Assembly: GCF_001455965.1 (NCBI RefSeq)
Contig: NZ_LKKO01000025.1
Coordinates: 1-64,000, forward strand
From: Methylobacterium sp. GXS13
GTDB taxonomy: Bacteria; Pseudomonadota; Alphaproteobacteria; Rhizobiales; Beijerinckiaceae
DNA length: 64,000 bases
Reading direction: 5' to 3'
How positions within the stretch are numbered: the first letter of the stretch is position 1; every line of letters starts with the position of its first letter. Shown here piece after piece: positions 9,208-24,316 of this stretch. The notes under the pieces were generated by a model. That model did no database searches. It was not told the DNA's origin and saw nothing but the letters and a program-made list of their open reading frames with translations. Position numbers and translations under genes: made by a program.

Positions 9208-9849
9208 CAGTTAAATCGTATTGTCACTGCAGTTCACCTAATTCGATCTGGTCGTACGTGAGTGGGTAGAGTTCGCTTCTCACCTAGACTTAGCCTTTAG
9301 GATCACATTTTTCTTACTAGAACGAAACGTATTGAAGTCACATCGAATGGCGCGCCGCCAGGTAACGGTAACCGCGGCTGGAACCGCAGACCTGCTTTGT
9401 TCGTGCTGATTTGAGATTCCTAGCGCCGGGGCATTGGGACTAAAGTATTTCCCCGCGAATTGGCCTCATGCGAGCTCGATGCTGCCACCGGGCCGGCAGT
9501 ATCAATTCGATAGATGCTGTCGAAGCGAAGATTCTGGGTTTCGAGCGCTCAAGTATCAAGTTTTAGTCCCAGCCCGTCAGCAGGCTGCTGGTTTTTATTC
9601 ATCCACTGATTCGGTGTTGGCTCGCTGGCGCTCTGAACCAGACGACGTGATGGCCCCCATTCGCAGCACATCAGCTTCACAGCCGTATCTTCGCGCCTAC
9701 GAGCCATAAAAGTCATCAAAACGGCCCCATTTTGTCCCCAGAAAGGTCCCCAATAAATGCTCTGATCGCCCCCAGAAAAATGTCCAAGTTTGCGGTCGCT
9801 TGGCGGCTCTCTGCCCGGCATTCTTACGGCGTCAACAAAGGACACGCCG
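9208..9849. other. left end of the element, no convincing gene
   Basis: About 640 bases of lower GC content between the cut tRNA and the first gene. Short frames on both strands have no family resemblance. Near its right end three C-rich blocks followed by A-runs (around 9724-9780, for example GTCCCCAGAAA and GCCCCCAGAAA) precede the first gene and might be integrase arm sites or promoter elements. I see no clear promoter. Confidence 0.4.
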
Positions 9850-10215
9850 ATGACCGACCTGTTTGGTTTCTCCTCCGCCCACGAGTTTGAGCTTTCCCAC
9901 CATGCGACCGTAAGGGTCGCGCAGCGCTGCATTCCGGACGAAGTCGTCGCTTTGGTGCTGGAATTCGCTGATATCGACTACCCCGCCGCACAGGGCCGCC
10001 GCCGGCTCAAGCTGTCCCATCGGCGTGTGGGGGAGCTGATGAGTGAAGGCTTAGATTATGCCCTAGTCGATAAAGCCCGCAGCGTGGAACTGATCGTCGG
10101 ACGAGGAGACAGGGTCGTGACCGCTTTGCGATGTGATCCGATGCCCCTGCGGCGCATGCGCCCCCGCCGAGAACGTCGGTCGGCCCGGGCGCGTCGGGAG
10201 ATGGCCCATGTCTGA
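9850..10215 (+). CDS. small protein resembling DUF4258 (RelE-like fold)
   Basis: The 121-aa product begins MTDLFGFSSAHEFELSHHATVRVAQRCIPDEVVALVLEFAD. A His followed by Arg and QR-I in the first 30 residues is the DUF4258 pattern, often a RelE-fold domain in toxin-like proteins. A mid-protein stretch GRRRLKLSHRRVGEL and an Arg-rich C-terminus follow. Its stop is embedded in the start of the next gene (ATGTCTGA), so the two are probably translated together. It may be a sensor, toxin or regulator for the downstream system; that is inference from position. Confidence 0.6.
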   Translation: MTDLFGFSSAHEFELSHHATVRVAQRCIPDEVVALVLEFADIDYPAAQGRRRLKLSHRRVGELMSEGLDYALVDKARSVELIVGRGDRVVTALRCDPMPLRRMRPRRERRSARARREMAHV

Positions 10216-12076
10216 GGGGACCGTTATCGACGCTCGCTCGCGCTTCTCTGATGCGCGTAGCGAGAGGCCGGAAGCGGACAGCGCCGTTACGGCGGCGCGG
10301 CACGCCGAAAGCCTGCAGCAAACCCGCGCACGCTTGGAAGAGGCGGATCAGATCGCACGTGAGGTGTCGCTCTCGCGGCGTGTTCCTGAGTGGGATAGGC
10401 CCCGCCTCGCTCGGAACCTGGGCCGGATGATCGAAGCCCAGGGAGCGGACAAGGCCCACTCTCGCATCGCCGAGCTCTTTAGGCGTACGTTCGTCGGCGA
10501 TGGTGCGGCGAGCGCCCTTAAAAAGCGCAAGCGCTACATCCGCTTGGATGGAGAGGACACATCGGATCCCGACAGGCTCGGGGAGTACCAGGCTGATGGG
10601 CGTGTTTACGTCAGGCTAGCGGAAAGCTGGGCGGAGCTTGCGCATACCGGCAGCTCATCGACTGAGGATGTTCGGCGGCAGGCCGTGCTGAACCTGATTG
10701 AGGGCACCAGTTTCGACTCGCGTGCACGGTCGTCGCTTCGCCGTTCCGAGGTGGGACGGCAATGTTTTATTGACCAGATGAACAACGTGTTGGCTTGTGT
10801 TGAAGCCAAGGCGGGCGATCTGAATGCCTATTTCGATGCCACCGATGAGATCGATCTGGAGTCGGATATTGTAAGGGTGAACGCTGGAACTCCATTCTAT
10901 TTACAAAACAATTTGGGGTGGACGAACCTGCGGCTCGCTACGGCCGATTTGCTCGATAACGATGATCCTGTCATCGGACCTAGCGGAGAGAATGGGGATC
11001 ATATCTACGGCACGCTCTCGCTGGCTCCGAAGGTTCTAATCGGGTTTTTGTATTCGCCCGTGGTAGTCGACGATGCTGTGAGCTTTACGCTTCAGCCTAC
11101 GAACGGCCAATCCTCTCACGATGACGAGCTGGTGCAGATCCTCATCGAACGCTACGGCCAAGACAATGAAGCACTCTATGTGCGGTTAGTTTCCGAGTAC
11201 CGGACCGAAGCCGAGGGCGTGGCCGATTATGATTTTGACGACTTCGAATCCTACGAAGCTCATCTTTCGGCAACGCGTGCCTGCGAATGCCGCTTCCGCG
11301 AACGCCTCCAGTCTGCACTCGCATTACCGTCCCTGCCGCCGATCTTCCTGGATCTGGAGGAGGAGCGCATCAAAAGCGCGCTGATTCAGCAGTATGGGCT
11401 AAAGCCGCAGGGCTTAATCAATCCATCATCGGAAAGTCTCAGCGATCTTCGTTCGGATATTATGAGTTCGGGATACAGCGCCGATAAACCCCTGATTGTA
11501 TGGGCTGCGCATTCCGTCATCCTGTCGCTGTACCGCGAGCGGTCGACTGGACGCCCGCGCATCACTTTTACCATCTCGACCGACGAGATGAGGTTAGAAT
11601 ACGACCGGATCATATGCCGACTGCCTTATGGGCCTGCCGATAAAGGATACTCCCCGGATAATTATGAGGAAGGGGATGTTTCGTGTTTCATGGAGCGGGC
11701 TGACAGAGGATATCTGTTCGGAAATGAATTTGATCTACGGCTCGCGAGCGACCTCGAAGGAGCAGGGTCACTTAATTTTCTTCCAGCAATACAGACGGTC
11801 GATCTTATGTTCATGCCGGTCGGGCGGGATCTGAGTCCGCAGCACAAAGCTGTGTTCAGGCCAATGTTCAAAGATTACCCTAAATCAATTTCACCGGCGC
11901 CTACGAACACAATCGCAGGTTCTATTTTGAGAAATCTTGCTTATGCCCCAACAGGTGAGCGGCTGGATGAGTTGTTGCTGGCGGACACGAAGCTCAAAGT
12001 GGACGCCCTGCGTGACCTTATGAACTCCGAGATGAATCGGTATCGCGAGGGCATAAATCGCCTGTCCCCAATGTAA
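10208..12076 (+). CDS. unrecognised 622-aa protein heading the defence gene cluster
   Basis: I do not recognise this protein. The N-terminal 80 residues are charged and helical (RHAESLQQTRARLEEADQ). A middle region is acidic with alternating strands, for example DDELVQILIERYGQDNEALY and YDFDDFESYEAHL. The C-terminus (DALRDLMNSEMNRYREGINRL) is helical. I see no P-loop, HNH, PLD HxK or PD-ExK motif and no membrane segments. I chose ATG 10208 over the longer frame from 10133 because it overlaps the preceding stop. Its GC content is lower than that of the helicase genes, suggesting a separate origin. About 200 bp separate it from the helicase gene. Confidence 0.7.
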   Translation: MSEGTVIDARSRFSDARSERPEADSAVTAARHAESLQQTRARLEEADQIAREVSLSRRVPEWDRPRLARNLGRMIEAQGADKAHSRIAELFRRTFVGDGAASALKKRKRYIRLDGEDTSDPDRLGEYQADGRVYVRLAESWAELAHTGSSSTEDVRRQAVLNLIEGTSFDSRARSSLRRSEVGRQCFIDQMNNVLACVEAKAGDLNAYFDATDEIDLESDIVRVNAGTPFYLQNNLGWTNLRLATADLLDNDDPVIGPSGENGDHIYGTLSLAPKVLIGFLYSPVVVDDAVSFTLQPTNGQSSHDDELVQILIERYGQDNEALYVRLVSEYRTEAEGVADYDFDDFESYEAHLSATRACECRFRERLQSALALPSLPPIFLDLEEERIKSALIQQYGLKPQGLINPSSESLSDLRSDIMSSGYSADKPLIVWAAHSVILSLYRERSTGRPRITFTISTDEMRLEYDRIICRLPYGPADKGYSPDNYEEGDVSCFMERADRGYLFGNEFDLRLASDLEGAGSLNFLPAIQTVDLMFMPVGRDLSPQHKAVFRPMFKDYPKSISPAPTNTIAGSILRNLAYAPTGERLDELLLADTKLKVDALRDLMNSEMNRYREGINRLSPM

Positions 12077-12276
12077 GCAGCCTACTTCTGCTTCGAGCCG
12101 ATCCTCGGGCTGAAGATACCCTCGCATGTGGATGCCGGCGGCAGCCGATAGGCCGTCTTTGGCGAGTCGAGGTCATTGTGCGCCGAAACCACACGGCCTG
12201 AGAATTCTCATCCTCAGGTTGAAAGGGTCGCTGACGCGAGCCACACCAAACCAAGCCGCGGGACGAGGAAACGTGC

Positions 12277-15200
12277 GTGGATATCTTCGATTGGGACCGA
12301 GCGCTTATCGCTCAGTACGAGGCTTTCGCCCGCTCTTTCTCGCGCATCAAGGCCCCGGAGATAGCTCAACAGGTCGACGAGGCGTATGCGCGCGGCCGCT
12401 TCTGGCCGGAACCGCTGATCACTATCAATCCTCGCTACGAGTCAGCCTTGACTATCGATCAGCTGGCTGCCCAGGGTGTCGTCGATCCGGCGCTACCCAC
12501 GATCTTCGCAGCAGGCTCGGACCGGATACCGATCACGCTCTACAGCCATCAGAGCCGTGCGCTAGCTAAGGCGCAGGCCGGTGAGAGCTTCATCGTTACG
12601 ACCGGCACTGGGTCGGGCAAGTCGCTCTGCTTTTTCCTGCCGATCATCGACGCCGTTGTGCGAGCGAAACGCGCGGGAGAGGCCGCTGCGACACGGGCGA
12701 TCGTGATCTACCCGATGAATGCACTGGCGAACTCGCAACTCGAGGAGCTTGAGAAGTTCGTAGGCGAAGCCGGTCTCGATCCGGCTCTGCGCCCAACCTT
12801 CGCGCGCTACACGGGCCAGGAGAGCGATGCCCGCCGGAAGGAGATTGCGGCGGAGAAGCCAGACATCCTGCTTACGAACTTCATGATGCTCGAACTGCTG
12901 ATGACCCGGCAGGATGGGCTCGACCAGCAGGTCATCGCCAACGCCGCGGGGCTCCGCTTCCTCGTCCTCGATGAGCTCCACACTTACCGCGGGCGTCAGG
13001 GTGCGGACGTCGCCATGCTGGTGCGCCGGGTCAAGCACCGCCTCGGCGTCGGCTCAGACCTCCTGTGCATCGGCACTTCGGCCACAATGTCGACGGCTGC
13101 CGACGAGACGGAGCGTAACGCCGCCGTCGCCCGGGTAGGCCGCAAGCTGTTTGGCGTAGCAATGAGCCACAATGCCGTTATCGGCGAGCGCCTGACCCGG
13201 GCAACAGATCCATCATTGCGTAGCGAGACCCTCGGCGCCGCACTACGCGAGGCCGTGCTCGTACCGACCCCGATACATGCGGACGACGCGGCTTTGCACC
13301 GCAATCCGCTCGCGGTGTGGATCGAGACCGAGATCGGGGTTGAGGACCGTGAGGGTCTCACCCGCCGGCGCCCAACGACGCTCGAAGCGGCCGCATGCCT
13401 ATTGTCCGATCATGCCGCGGTCGAACTTGACCAGGCCCGTGCAGCGCTGTCCGGGATGCTCGCCCTGATGGGGCGTCCCGAAGACCGGCGGGGAGGGAGC
13501 GGCGACCGAGCCTTCTTGGCGTTCCGGCTCCATCGGTTCATCTCGGGTGCGGGCCGCGCCTACACGACGCTGGCGACGCCCGCCTCGCGCCGAGTGCTCC
13601 TCGACGGGCAGAAGTACGACCCAGAGGATGAGACTGCGCGGCTCTACCCCACCTTCTTCTGCCGGGAGTGTGGGCAGGAGGCCCATAGCGTCAGCCTCAC
13701 AGCCGTCGGCGAGGTCATCCCACGCCCTATCGACGAGGTCCCCGCCGATACGGCGGACGCTGCGGGGCGGAGGCAGGGGTTCCTCATCCCAGCCGTCAAC
13801 GCAGATTTCCCCTTCTCCGGAGATGTCGCCGACTACCCCGAGGATTGGCAGGAGGTAACGCCGGCAGGCGTCGAGCGCCTTAAGGCGACCCGAAAGCCAC
13901 ACCGGGGCGAGCTGCTCGAACTCGGGCGCGACGGTCACCCGGCGGAGGGCGGCGTGCCGGCATGGTTCTTCCCAGGCCGCTACCGCTTCTGCCCGTGCTG
14001 CCGCCACGTGCCGGCGCCGCAGGCACGCGACACCAACAAGCTCGCCTCTCTTTCGGCAGAAGGGCGAAGCTCGGCCACAACGCTACTTGTGGCGACGCTG
14101 CTCGCCGAGATGGACGCCGACGGCACGATCGATGCGGAGAAGCGCAAGATTCTGGGCTTCACCGACAACCGCCAGGACGCCGCTCTACAGGCGGGCCATT
14201 TCAACGACTTCATCTTCGTCACGCTGTTACGCGCCGGCATCGTACGTGCCGTCCGCGAGGCAGGTGCACAAGGCCTGAAGCCCTCGGCCTTCGGCGATGC
14301 CGTGAGGACGGCGCTCGGCTTCTCCCCCGACGAGCCCGCCCGCGCCGCGGAGTGGATGGCCAACCCAAACCCGCGCGGCTACCTCCCCCGGCAGGAGGCG
14401 GAGGAGACGCTCACGGCTGTGCTCGCCCACCGCGTCTGGGCTGACCTGCGGCGCGGATGGCGCTTCACCAATCCGAATTTGGAGGAGGTCGGCCTCGTTC
14501 GCGTCGGCTTCCCCGGTCTTGCCGAGCTTGCTCATGACGAGAGCCTTTTTCGAGGCAATGCCCAGCTTGCTACGGCCCACCCAACTTTGCGCCAGCACCT
14601 CTTCGAACTGCTGTTCGACCACATGCGCACGGGCCTCGCCGTTGCAGCGGACGCCCTCGATCACGCTCGTATGCGCCAGATTGCCGAGGAGTCCCGCGAC
14701 CGGCTCGCCCATCCATGGTCGATCGACGCACTCGAACAGGATGATCTGCGGCAGGCAGGCTTCCTGATGATCGACGCGCCGCGCCGCGCCGACCGGCACT
14801 CGGCAGCGGAGGATCTTCTGATCGTGCGCGCCGGTCCACGCGGCGCCCTCGGCCGCCAGCTGTCGGCCAAGTCGCTCTGGGAGACGCCGCTCCCGCGCGC
14901 CGCGTACGACGCGCTCATCCGGTGCCTGCTCGCGGCGGCCGAGGCACATCAGATCGTCCGCCGCGTTTCCACTGGCTCCGATGCGCCTGGTTGGCGTCTC
15001 GCGCCGGCGGCGCTGCGCCTTTACCCAGCTACCGGCCGCTCAGACGGGCGCGCCGCGAACCAGTTCTACCGCGCCCTCTACGAACGCACGTCGCTGATGC
15101 TCGAGCAGTCGGGCGCGCTTCCGTTCTCATTCGAGTCGCGCGAGCACACGGCGCAAGTCGACCAAGAGGTGCGCGCCTGGCGCGAGGACCGCTTCAGGTA

Positions 15201-17474
15201 CGGGCCGAAGGACCGAGAGCGGCTCGATGAAAGGGCTGAAGCGATGCGTGACCGCCAGGGCCCCAGCTTCGAGGGTAAGGCGTTCCTGCCGGCTCTGTTT
15301 TGTTCGCCGACAATGGAGCTCGGCGTCGACATCAGCCAGCTGAACGCGGTCTACCTGCGCAATGCCCCTCCGACACCCGCTAACTACGCCCAGCGCGCCG
15401 GGCGAGCAGGCCGGTCTGGCCAGGCGGCGCTCGTCGTGACTTACTGTGCAGCTCAATCTCCGCACGACCAGTATCACTTCGCCGACCGCGCCGGCCTCGT
15501 CGCCGGCATCGTGCGGCCGCCAGCCCTCGACATTGCCAACCAAGACCTCGTCCGGAGTCACCTCCACGCAGAGTGGCTGGCCGCGTCCGGCGTCGCGCTC
15601 GACCCCGATATCCCGACTAACCTCGCCATGGACGATACAGGCCTACCCCTGGATCCAGAGCGGGACACCGCATTGGCGGAGGCGGATGCGAACGGCGCGG
15701 CGCTGCCCGGGATGCGGGCCCTGCTCGCAGCTACGCGCGACGCGATTGAGGGAGCCGACGAGATCCCCTGGCTCGACGAAGCCGCGGGCTTCGCCGACGC
15801 GGTTGCGGCTGACGCGCGCGCGGAGCTTTCCTCAGCCTTTGATCGTTGGCGCGAACTGTACCGTGGCGCGCTCGACGAGCAGCGCGGGGCCGACGAGATT
15901 CAGCGACGGGCCGGCCCGCGCCCGGGCGAGCGCAAGGAGGCGCTTGCCCGTTACCGCCGAGCGACGCAGGAACTCGAGCTGCTGGAGCGCGGGCGCGCCG
16001 CGGCGGGCTCGGACTTCTACACTTATCGATACCTAGCAACCGAAGGTTTCCTGCCAGGATACAACTTTCCGCGCCTGCCGCTCTACGCCTCGATCCCCGC
16101 GACGCGGGCCGCCATGTTGCAGCGGCCCCGGTTCCTGGCCATCGCGGAGTTCGGTCCACGCAGCTTGATTTACCACGAGGGACGCGCCTTCCGCGTGACC
16201 CGCGCGAAGCTGCCTGCCCACGCCCGAACCGATGGCGGATCGCTGGACGTGAAGACGCTAATCCTGTGCGCGGATTGTGGGGCGGCGCACCGTGACCCAC
16301 GGGCAGAGCGCTGTCACGCCTGCGATGCGTCTTTGACCGGGGCGGAGCAGATCGACAACGCGTTTCGCGTCGACAACGTCGAGGCCGAGCCGCAAGCGCG
16401 TATCAGCGCGAACGACGAAGACCGTCAGCGTCAGGGTTTCGAAATCCTAACCGTGTTCGAGTGGCCACTCAGCGGCGGCGTCCCCGACATCCGCCGCCTC
16501 GAAATCGCGGATAAGGGCGTCCCGTTACTGCAGATGGACTATGGCACCGGAACGCGGCTCGCCCGGCTCAACAAGGGCCTGCGGCGGCGTAAGCAGACCT
16601 CCATCGCCGGTTTTGCCATCGACCCTGTGAGCGGCCGTTGGACGACGGATGCCAACAACTCCGACGCGGGTGATGGCGACGTCGTGACGGCGCCGCGCTC
16701 TCAGCGGATAGTGCCGGTGGTGGAGGACCATAAGAACGCTCTACTGCTGCGCCCGCAGCGATCATTCTCATCCGCCCAGATGGCTACGCTGCAGCACGCC
16801 CTGGTGCGGGCCCTGGCGGTGGTCGCCGAACTCGAAGAGGGCGAGATCGTGGGCGAGCCTTTGCCATCCCGCGATGTGCGGCGCGCCATACTACTCTACG
16901 AGGCAACCGAAGGGGGAGCGGGCGTCCTTAAGCGCCTTGTCGGTGAGGCAGGCTTTGTGTCTTTGCTCGCGCGCGAAGCGCTGCGCCTCATGCACTACGT
17001 CGAACCGTACGATGGGACACCGCCCGCCTCGGAAGAAGAGGCCTGCGTCGCAGGCTGTTACCGTTGCCTGTTGTCTTACAGCAACCAGCTCGACCACGAG
17101 CTGATCGATCGACAAGACGGAGACGTCGTCGCATTCCTGCAGGCACTCGTAAACGCGACCGCCCCCATCGCACAGAATACCACTCCTCAATCTGGGGCGG
17201 TGACGATCATCACGAACGAGGTTGCTAAAGCCACTGCGGTCGACCGATGGCTTTCTGCTATCGCCGATTGGTCGTTGCCGAGACCAACGAGTCGGGTTGT
17301 AGCCGGCACGCATTGCCCGCTCTACTGGCCGGACCACCGATTACTGGGCTGCCCCGGCGGTGTGGCCGCGGAGGTCGAAGCAGCCTGCGTAGACCTCGGG
17401 ATTGATGTCTTGCCGCTACCCCTCACGCCTCCCGCTGAGCTGCCCGCCGATCTTCTCGAGTATCTCGGACCGCG

Positions 17475-17478
<4 letters not shown>
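12277..17478 (+). CDS. large DEAD-type helicase with C-terminal DUF1998 region (DrmA-DrmB fusion or DruE-like)
   Basis: This 1733-aa protein has SF2 helicase motifs: TGTGSGKSLCFF near residue 109, LDELHTYRGRQGAD near 232, GTSATMS near 265, and the motif VI signature YAQRAGRAGRSGQ near 1038. Cysteine pairs CRECG (about 461) and CPCC (about 572) may bind zinc. A ribbon CADCGAAH...CHAC lies near 1330. The tail ends in a DUF1998 signature, CVAGCYRCLLSYSNQLDHELIDR spread over residues about 1590-1610. DISARM splits these functions between DrmA and DrmB, while Druantia DruE carries both on one chain. The start GTG has GAGGAA upstream. The gene overlaps the next by ATGA. Confidence 0.85.
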
Positions 17479-20263
<2,785 letters not shown>

Positions 20264-20264
<1 letters not shown>

Positions 20265-23200
20265 TGGCGCGCGCCCCCCGACGCACAGCCGAGATTGGCC
20301 TCACCGCAATCAGCGTCGAGGGAGGCCTGATCGCCCCGGCTCAGATCGCGGCCATCGCCGCCGCGGTGCCGTCCGCAGCCGACTACGGCGCGCCGAAGGG
20401 CGTGATGCTGCGCGACGAGATCACGCGCTATTTCCGCATCGCCCAGGCCCATTGGCGCGGCTACGCGCGCCTTGAGAGCCCAAACGCAACACAGGCTGCC
20501 GCGTTCGTCCAAGGATTGCTGTCGGAGGCTTTTGGCTTCGACGATCTCGCCGGACCGGCGAGCCACGAGCTCAGCGGCCATTATTACAGGATCACGTTTG
20601 AGGCCCGCAGTGGCCGCGTGCCGATCGTGGTCGCTGCGCCGCTCGCGGTTGCAGACGCCTTCCACAAGGCGCTGCCAGAGTTCGGCGATGGGGTGACCGG
20701 CGGCCAGTCACGCCGCTCGCCCACGATGCTGCTCCAAGACTGGCTGAACGCTAGCGAAGGCGCGCTTTGGGGGATCGTGTTCTCCGGCGACCGCCTGCGG
20801 CTGATGCGCGACAACGCGAGTTTCACGCGGCCCGCTTGGATCGAGGCCGACCTCGGTGCGATCCTGCGCGACGAGATGTTCGCGGACTTCACCGTCCTGT
20901 GGCTGCTGATCCACGCGAGCCGTTTCGGCGCTGCGGGCACCCCCGTGTCCGAGTGCGCCCTCGAGCGCTGGCGTGAGGCCGGCGCGCAAGCCGGCACCGC
21001 CGCTCGTGAGCGGCTGGGCGAGAACGTGGTCGACGTTTTAGAAAAACTCGGGCAGGGTTTGATCGACGCTAACCCTAACATGCGGGACCGAATGGCCGAT
21101 GGGCGCTTGGCGCTGCCGGCCTTCTTCGAGCAGCTCCTGCGCCTCGTCTATCGCCTGATCTTCCTTGCGGTGGCCGAGGAGCGTGGCCTGCTCCATGTCG
21201 AGGCGGGTAGCTCCGCCGCGCGGCTATACGCCGAAAACTACGGCTTCACGTACCTACGCGAGCGCTCGAGCCGGCGCGCAGCCTACGACCACCACGGCGA
21301 CGCTTGGGAAGGGATGAAGATCGTCTTCGCGGGGCTCGCTCGCGGCGAGCCGATCCTCGCGCTGCCCGCGCTTGGCGGGCTGTTCGCGCCGGACGCGACG
21401 CCGCACCTGGACGGGGCCGCGATCCCAAACCACGCTTTCCTCGCCGCAGTCTTCCGCCTATCATGGCTAATCGAGCGAGATGGCCGGCGCGTGCGCATCA
21501 ATTGGCGCGACATGGCCACCGAGGAGCTGGGCTCAGTCTACGAGGGTCTGCTCGAACTCGTACCCGTGCTCGCTAACCACGGTCGCACATTCACTTTTGC
21601 TGGCGGCGCTGAGGCCCGAGGCAACGCCCGCAAGTTGTCGGGCAGCTACTACACTCCCGACAAATTGGTGCAGGCGCTCCTAGACGCTACGCTCGATCCA
21701 GTGCTTGAGCGCGCCGAGGCTGAAGGCGGAGAGGACGCAATTTTAAGGCTGACGGTAATCGATCCGGCGTGCGGTTCAGCTCACTTCCTGCTGGGCGCAG
21801 CGCGACGCATGGCCCTGCGTGTTGCTACCCTGCGCGACCCCGATGCGCCCGACATTCAGGCAGCTCTGCGCGATGTCGTGCGCCACTGCATCCACGGCGT
21901 TGATCGAAATCCCATGGCAGTCGAGCTCGCCAAAGTCGCGCTCTGGATCGAGACAGTACAGCCCGGCAAACCGCTAGGCTTCCTGGATGCCAACATCCGC
22001 TGCGGCGACGCGCTGCTCGGCGTCTTTGACCTCGACGCTCTATCCGAGGGAATACCCGACGAAGCCTACAAGCCACTCACTGGCGACGACAAAGAAACGG
22101 CGACCTGGTTCCGCAAGCGTAACAAAGCAGAGCGCGAGGGTCAGGCAAGCTTTGATTGGGAGCGGGGTGACTCCGGCCTGCCTCCGGCGCGCCTTGCTCG
22201 CGACGACCGTGGCCTGCGAGCATTACCGGAAGACTCGCCCGACGACATCCAGACGAAGCGCGCGCTCTTCGTAGAGCGAAACACCGGTTGGCGGGCTGAC
22301 AAGGCAGCCTGCGATCTCTACGTAGCGGCCTTCCTAACGCCTAAGACAGGGGGCGTGCCGGAAAATTTCAACACCGCTACCATCCCGACCACAGGCGCCG
22401 TTCGTACTCGTCTCGCTGTTGGAGAGATATTCGGCCCACTTGAAGAGTGTGCGATTGCCCTCGCGGAGGGAGCCCGCGCGTTCCATTGGCCATTGATGTT
22501 CCCCGCTGCGATGGAAACGGGCGGGTTCGACGTGGTTTTAGGCAACCCGCCATGGGAGCGCATTAAGCTTCAGGAACAGGAATACTTTGCTACTCGTGCT
22601 CCGGAGATCGCTACCGCCAGTAACGCTGCTGAACGAGGTCGTCTGATTAGGGCGTTAGCCGTTGAGCAATCGAACACGTCCGGTCGTCGGCTTTGGGAAG
22701 ATTTCCGTCTCGCTCTGCGAGTTGCTGAAGCTTCCTCCGTGTTTTTCACAGCACCCAAAGATGAAGACCCAACTAAGGGAAGTAAGCCAGGACCGCGACG
22801 GCGCTTCGCTTGGACAGGCCGGGGCGACGTTAATACTTATGCTCTATTTGCTGAGCTGTTCCTTAATCTGATGCGCTCCAGCGGCCGAGCTGGCATAATC
22901 GTTCCAACGGGCATCGCAACCGACGCGACTACCGCACCGTTCTTTGCGCATCTGATTGAAAAAAAGCGGTTGGCAGAAATCGCTTCATTCGAAAATGAAG
23001 AATTCATATTTCCCGGTGTTCACCATTCTTATAGATTTTCAATACTTATTCTATCAAGCTCCGAAGGATCTCCTTATTTTTCGTCTTATCTTCGAGATGT
23101 TGCCCAGCTTGCGGATAGTCGTAGACGATTTGCAATTACTCCTGCTGACATTAAGCGCCTCAACCCGAATACGAAGACTGCACCCGTTTTCCGCTCAAGG

Positions 23201-24316
23201 GCTGACGCTGAGCTAACGGCCCGCATATATGCGCGCGTCCCTGTGCTGTTCGAGGAGGGCCGGGGTGCGGCCGGCAATCCTTGGGGAACGTCGTTCATGG
23301 CTATGTTCCACATGTCGAACGACAGCCACCTATTCCGCACAGCTGCCCAACTAACTGCCGCCGGTATGCGACGCGAAGATCAGGATTGGGTGCGCGGAGC
23401 GGCTACAAAACCGTCGAAGGTCAGAGCGGAACCTACTGAATTAGAAGAACTGGCATACTTAGAAACTTCAGAGAACATAAATGTGGCATCAGAACGATGG
23501 GCTCCACTTTATGAGGCTAAGATGATTCATCAATTTGATCATCGCTGGGCCACATACGACGGCGGTGAAAGCCGAGATGCCACTATGCTCGAAAAATCCG
23601 ATCCTGCATTTGAGGCAGCACCTCGGTACTGGGTTCCGGCTCACGAGGTCACTAAGCGCACATCTGACAAGGGCTGGCGGCATAAATGGCTTATGGGCTG
23701 GCGCGACATCGCTCGCAGCCATGATATACGCACAACGATAGCAGGAGTGGTTCCAGCCTGCGGGTTTGGAGATAAATTTCTACTGCTGCTTCCCTCTACG
23801 TCCGCAGAACTTTGCGGGGCTTTGATAGCCTGCTTGAATTCGTTAGTAACAGATTTTGTGGCTAGGCAAAAACTCGGTGGAACATCGTTCAAGTATTTCA
23901 CGATGCGACAGATTGCAGTGATACCACCGACAGGATATAGGGACACAGATATTGAGTATATTATACCTAGAATATTGGAGCTGACGTATGTTAGTCATAC
24001 GATGGCGCACTTCGCGCGCGATCTCGGATATTGTGGCTCGCCTTTCGCCTGGGATGAAGGTCGCCGAGCACAGCTGCGTGCCGAACTTGATGCGTGGTAT
24101 GCACACGCCTACGGCCTGACACGTGACGAACTCCGCTACGTACTCGATCCCAAGGAGACGATGGGCGCAGATTACCCGTCCGAGACCTTCCGAGTGCTCC
24201 AAGCCAGCGAGCGCCGTCGCTTTGGTGAGTACCGCACCGCGCGACTCGTACTCGCGGCGTACGACGTGTTGCACGCGGACGGTACCGCGCCGCCAGCTTT
24301 CCGGGGGGGCGGATGA
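20264..24316 (+). CDS. N6-adenine DNA methyltransferase, DrmMI/PglX-like
   Basis: The 1350-aa protein has class I methyltransferase motif I as VIDPACGSAHFLLGAARR near residue 500, GVDRNPMAVELAKVALWI near 545, and the adenine-specific motif IV VVLGNPPWERIK near 758. The N-terminal 480 residues are helical and may carry the partner-interaction domain, and the C-terminal 500 residues are the expected target-recognition region. It could protect self DNA while the helicases act on foreign DNA. Inside the C-terminal part the base composition falls sharply (about 35% GC at 22981-23040 versus over 70% near 20341). The gene starts within the SNF2 stop codon (TAATG) and overlaps the HNH start. Confidence 0.85.
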
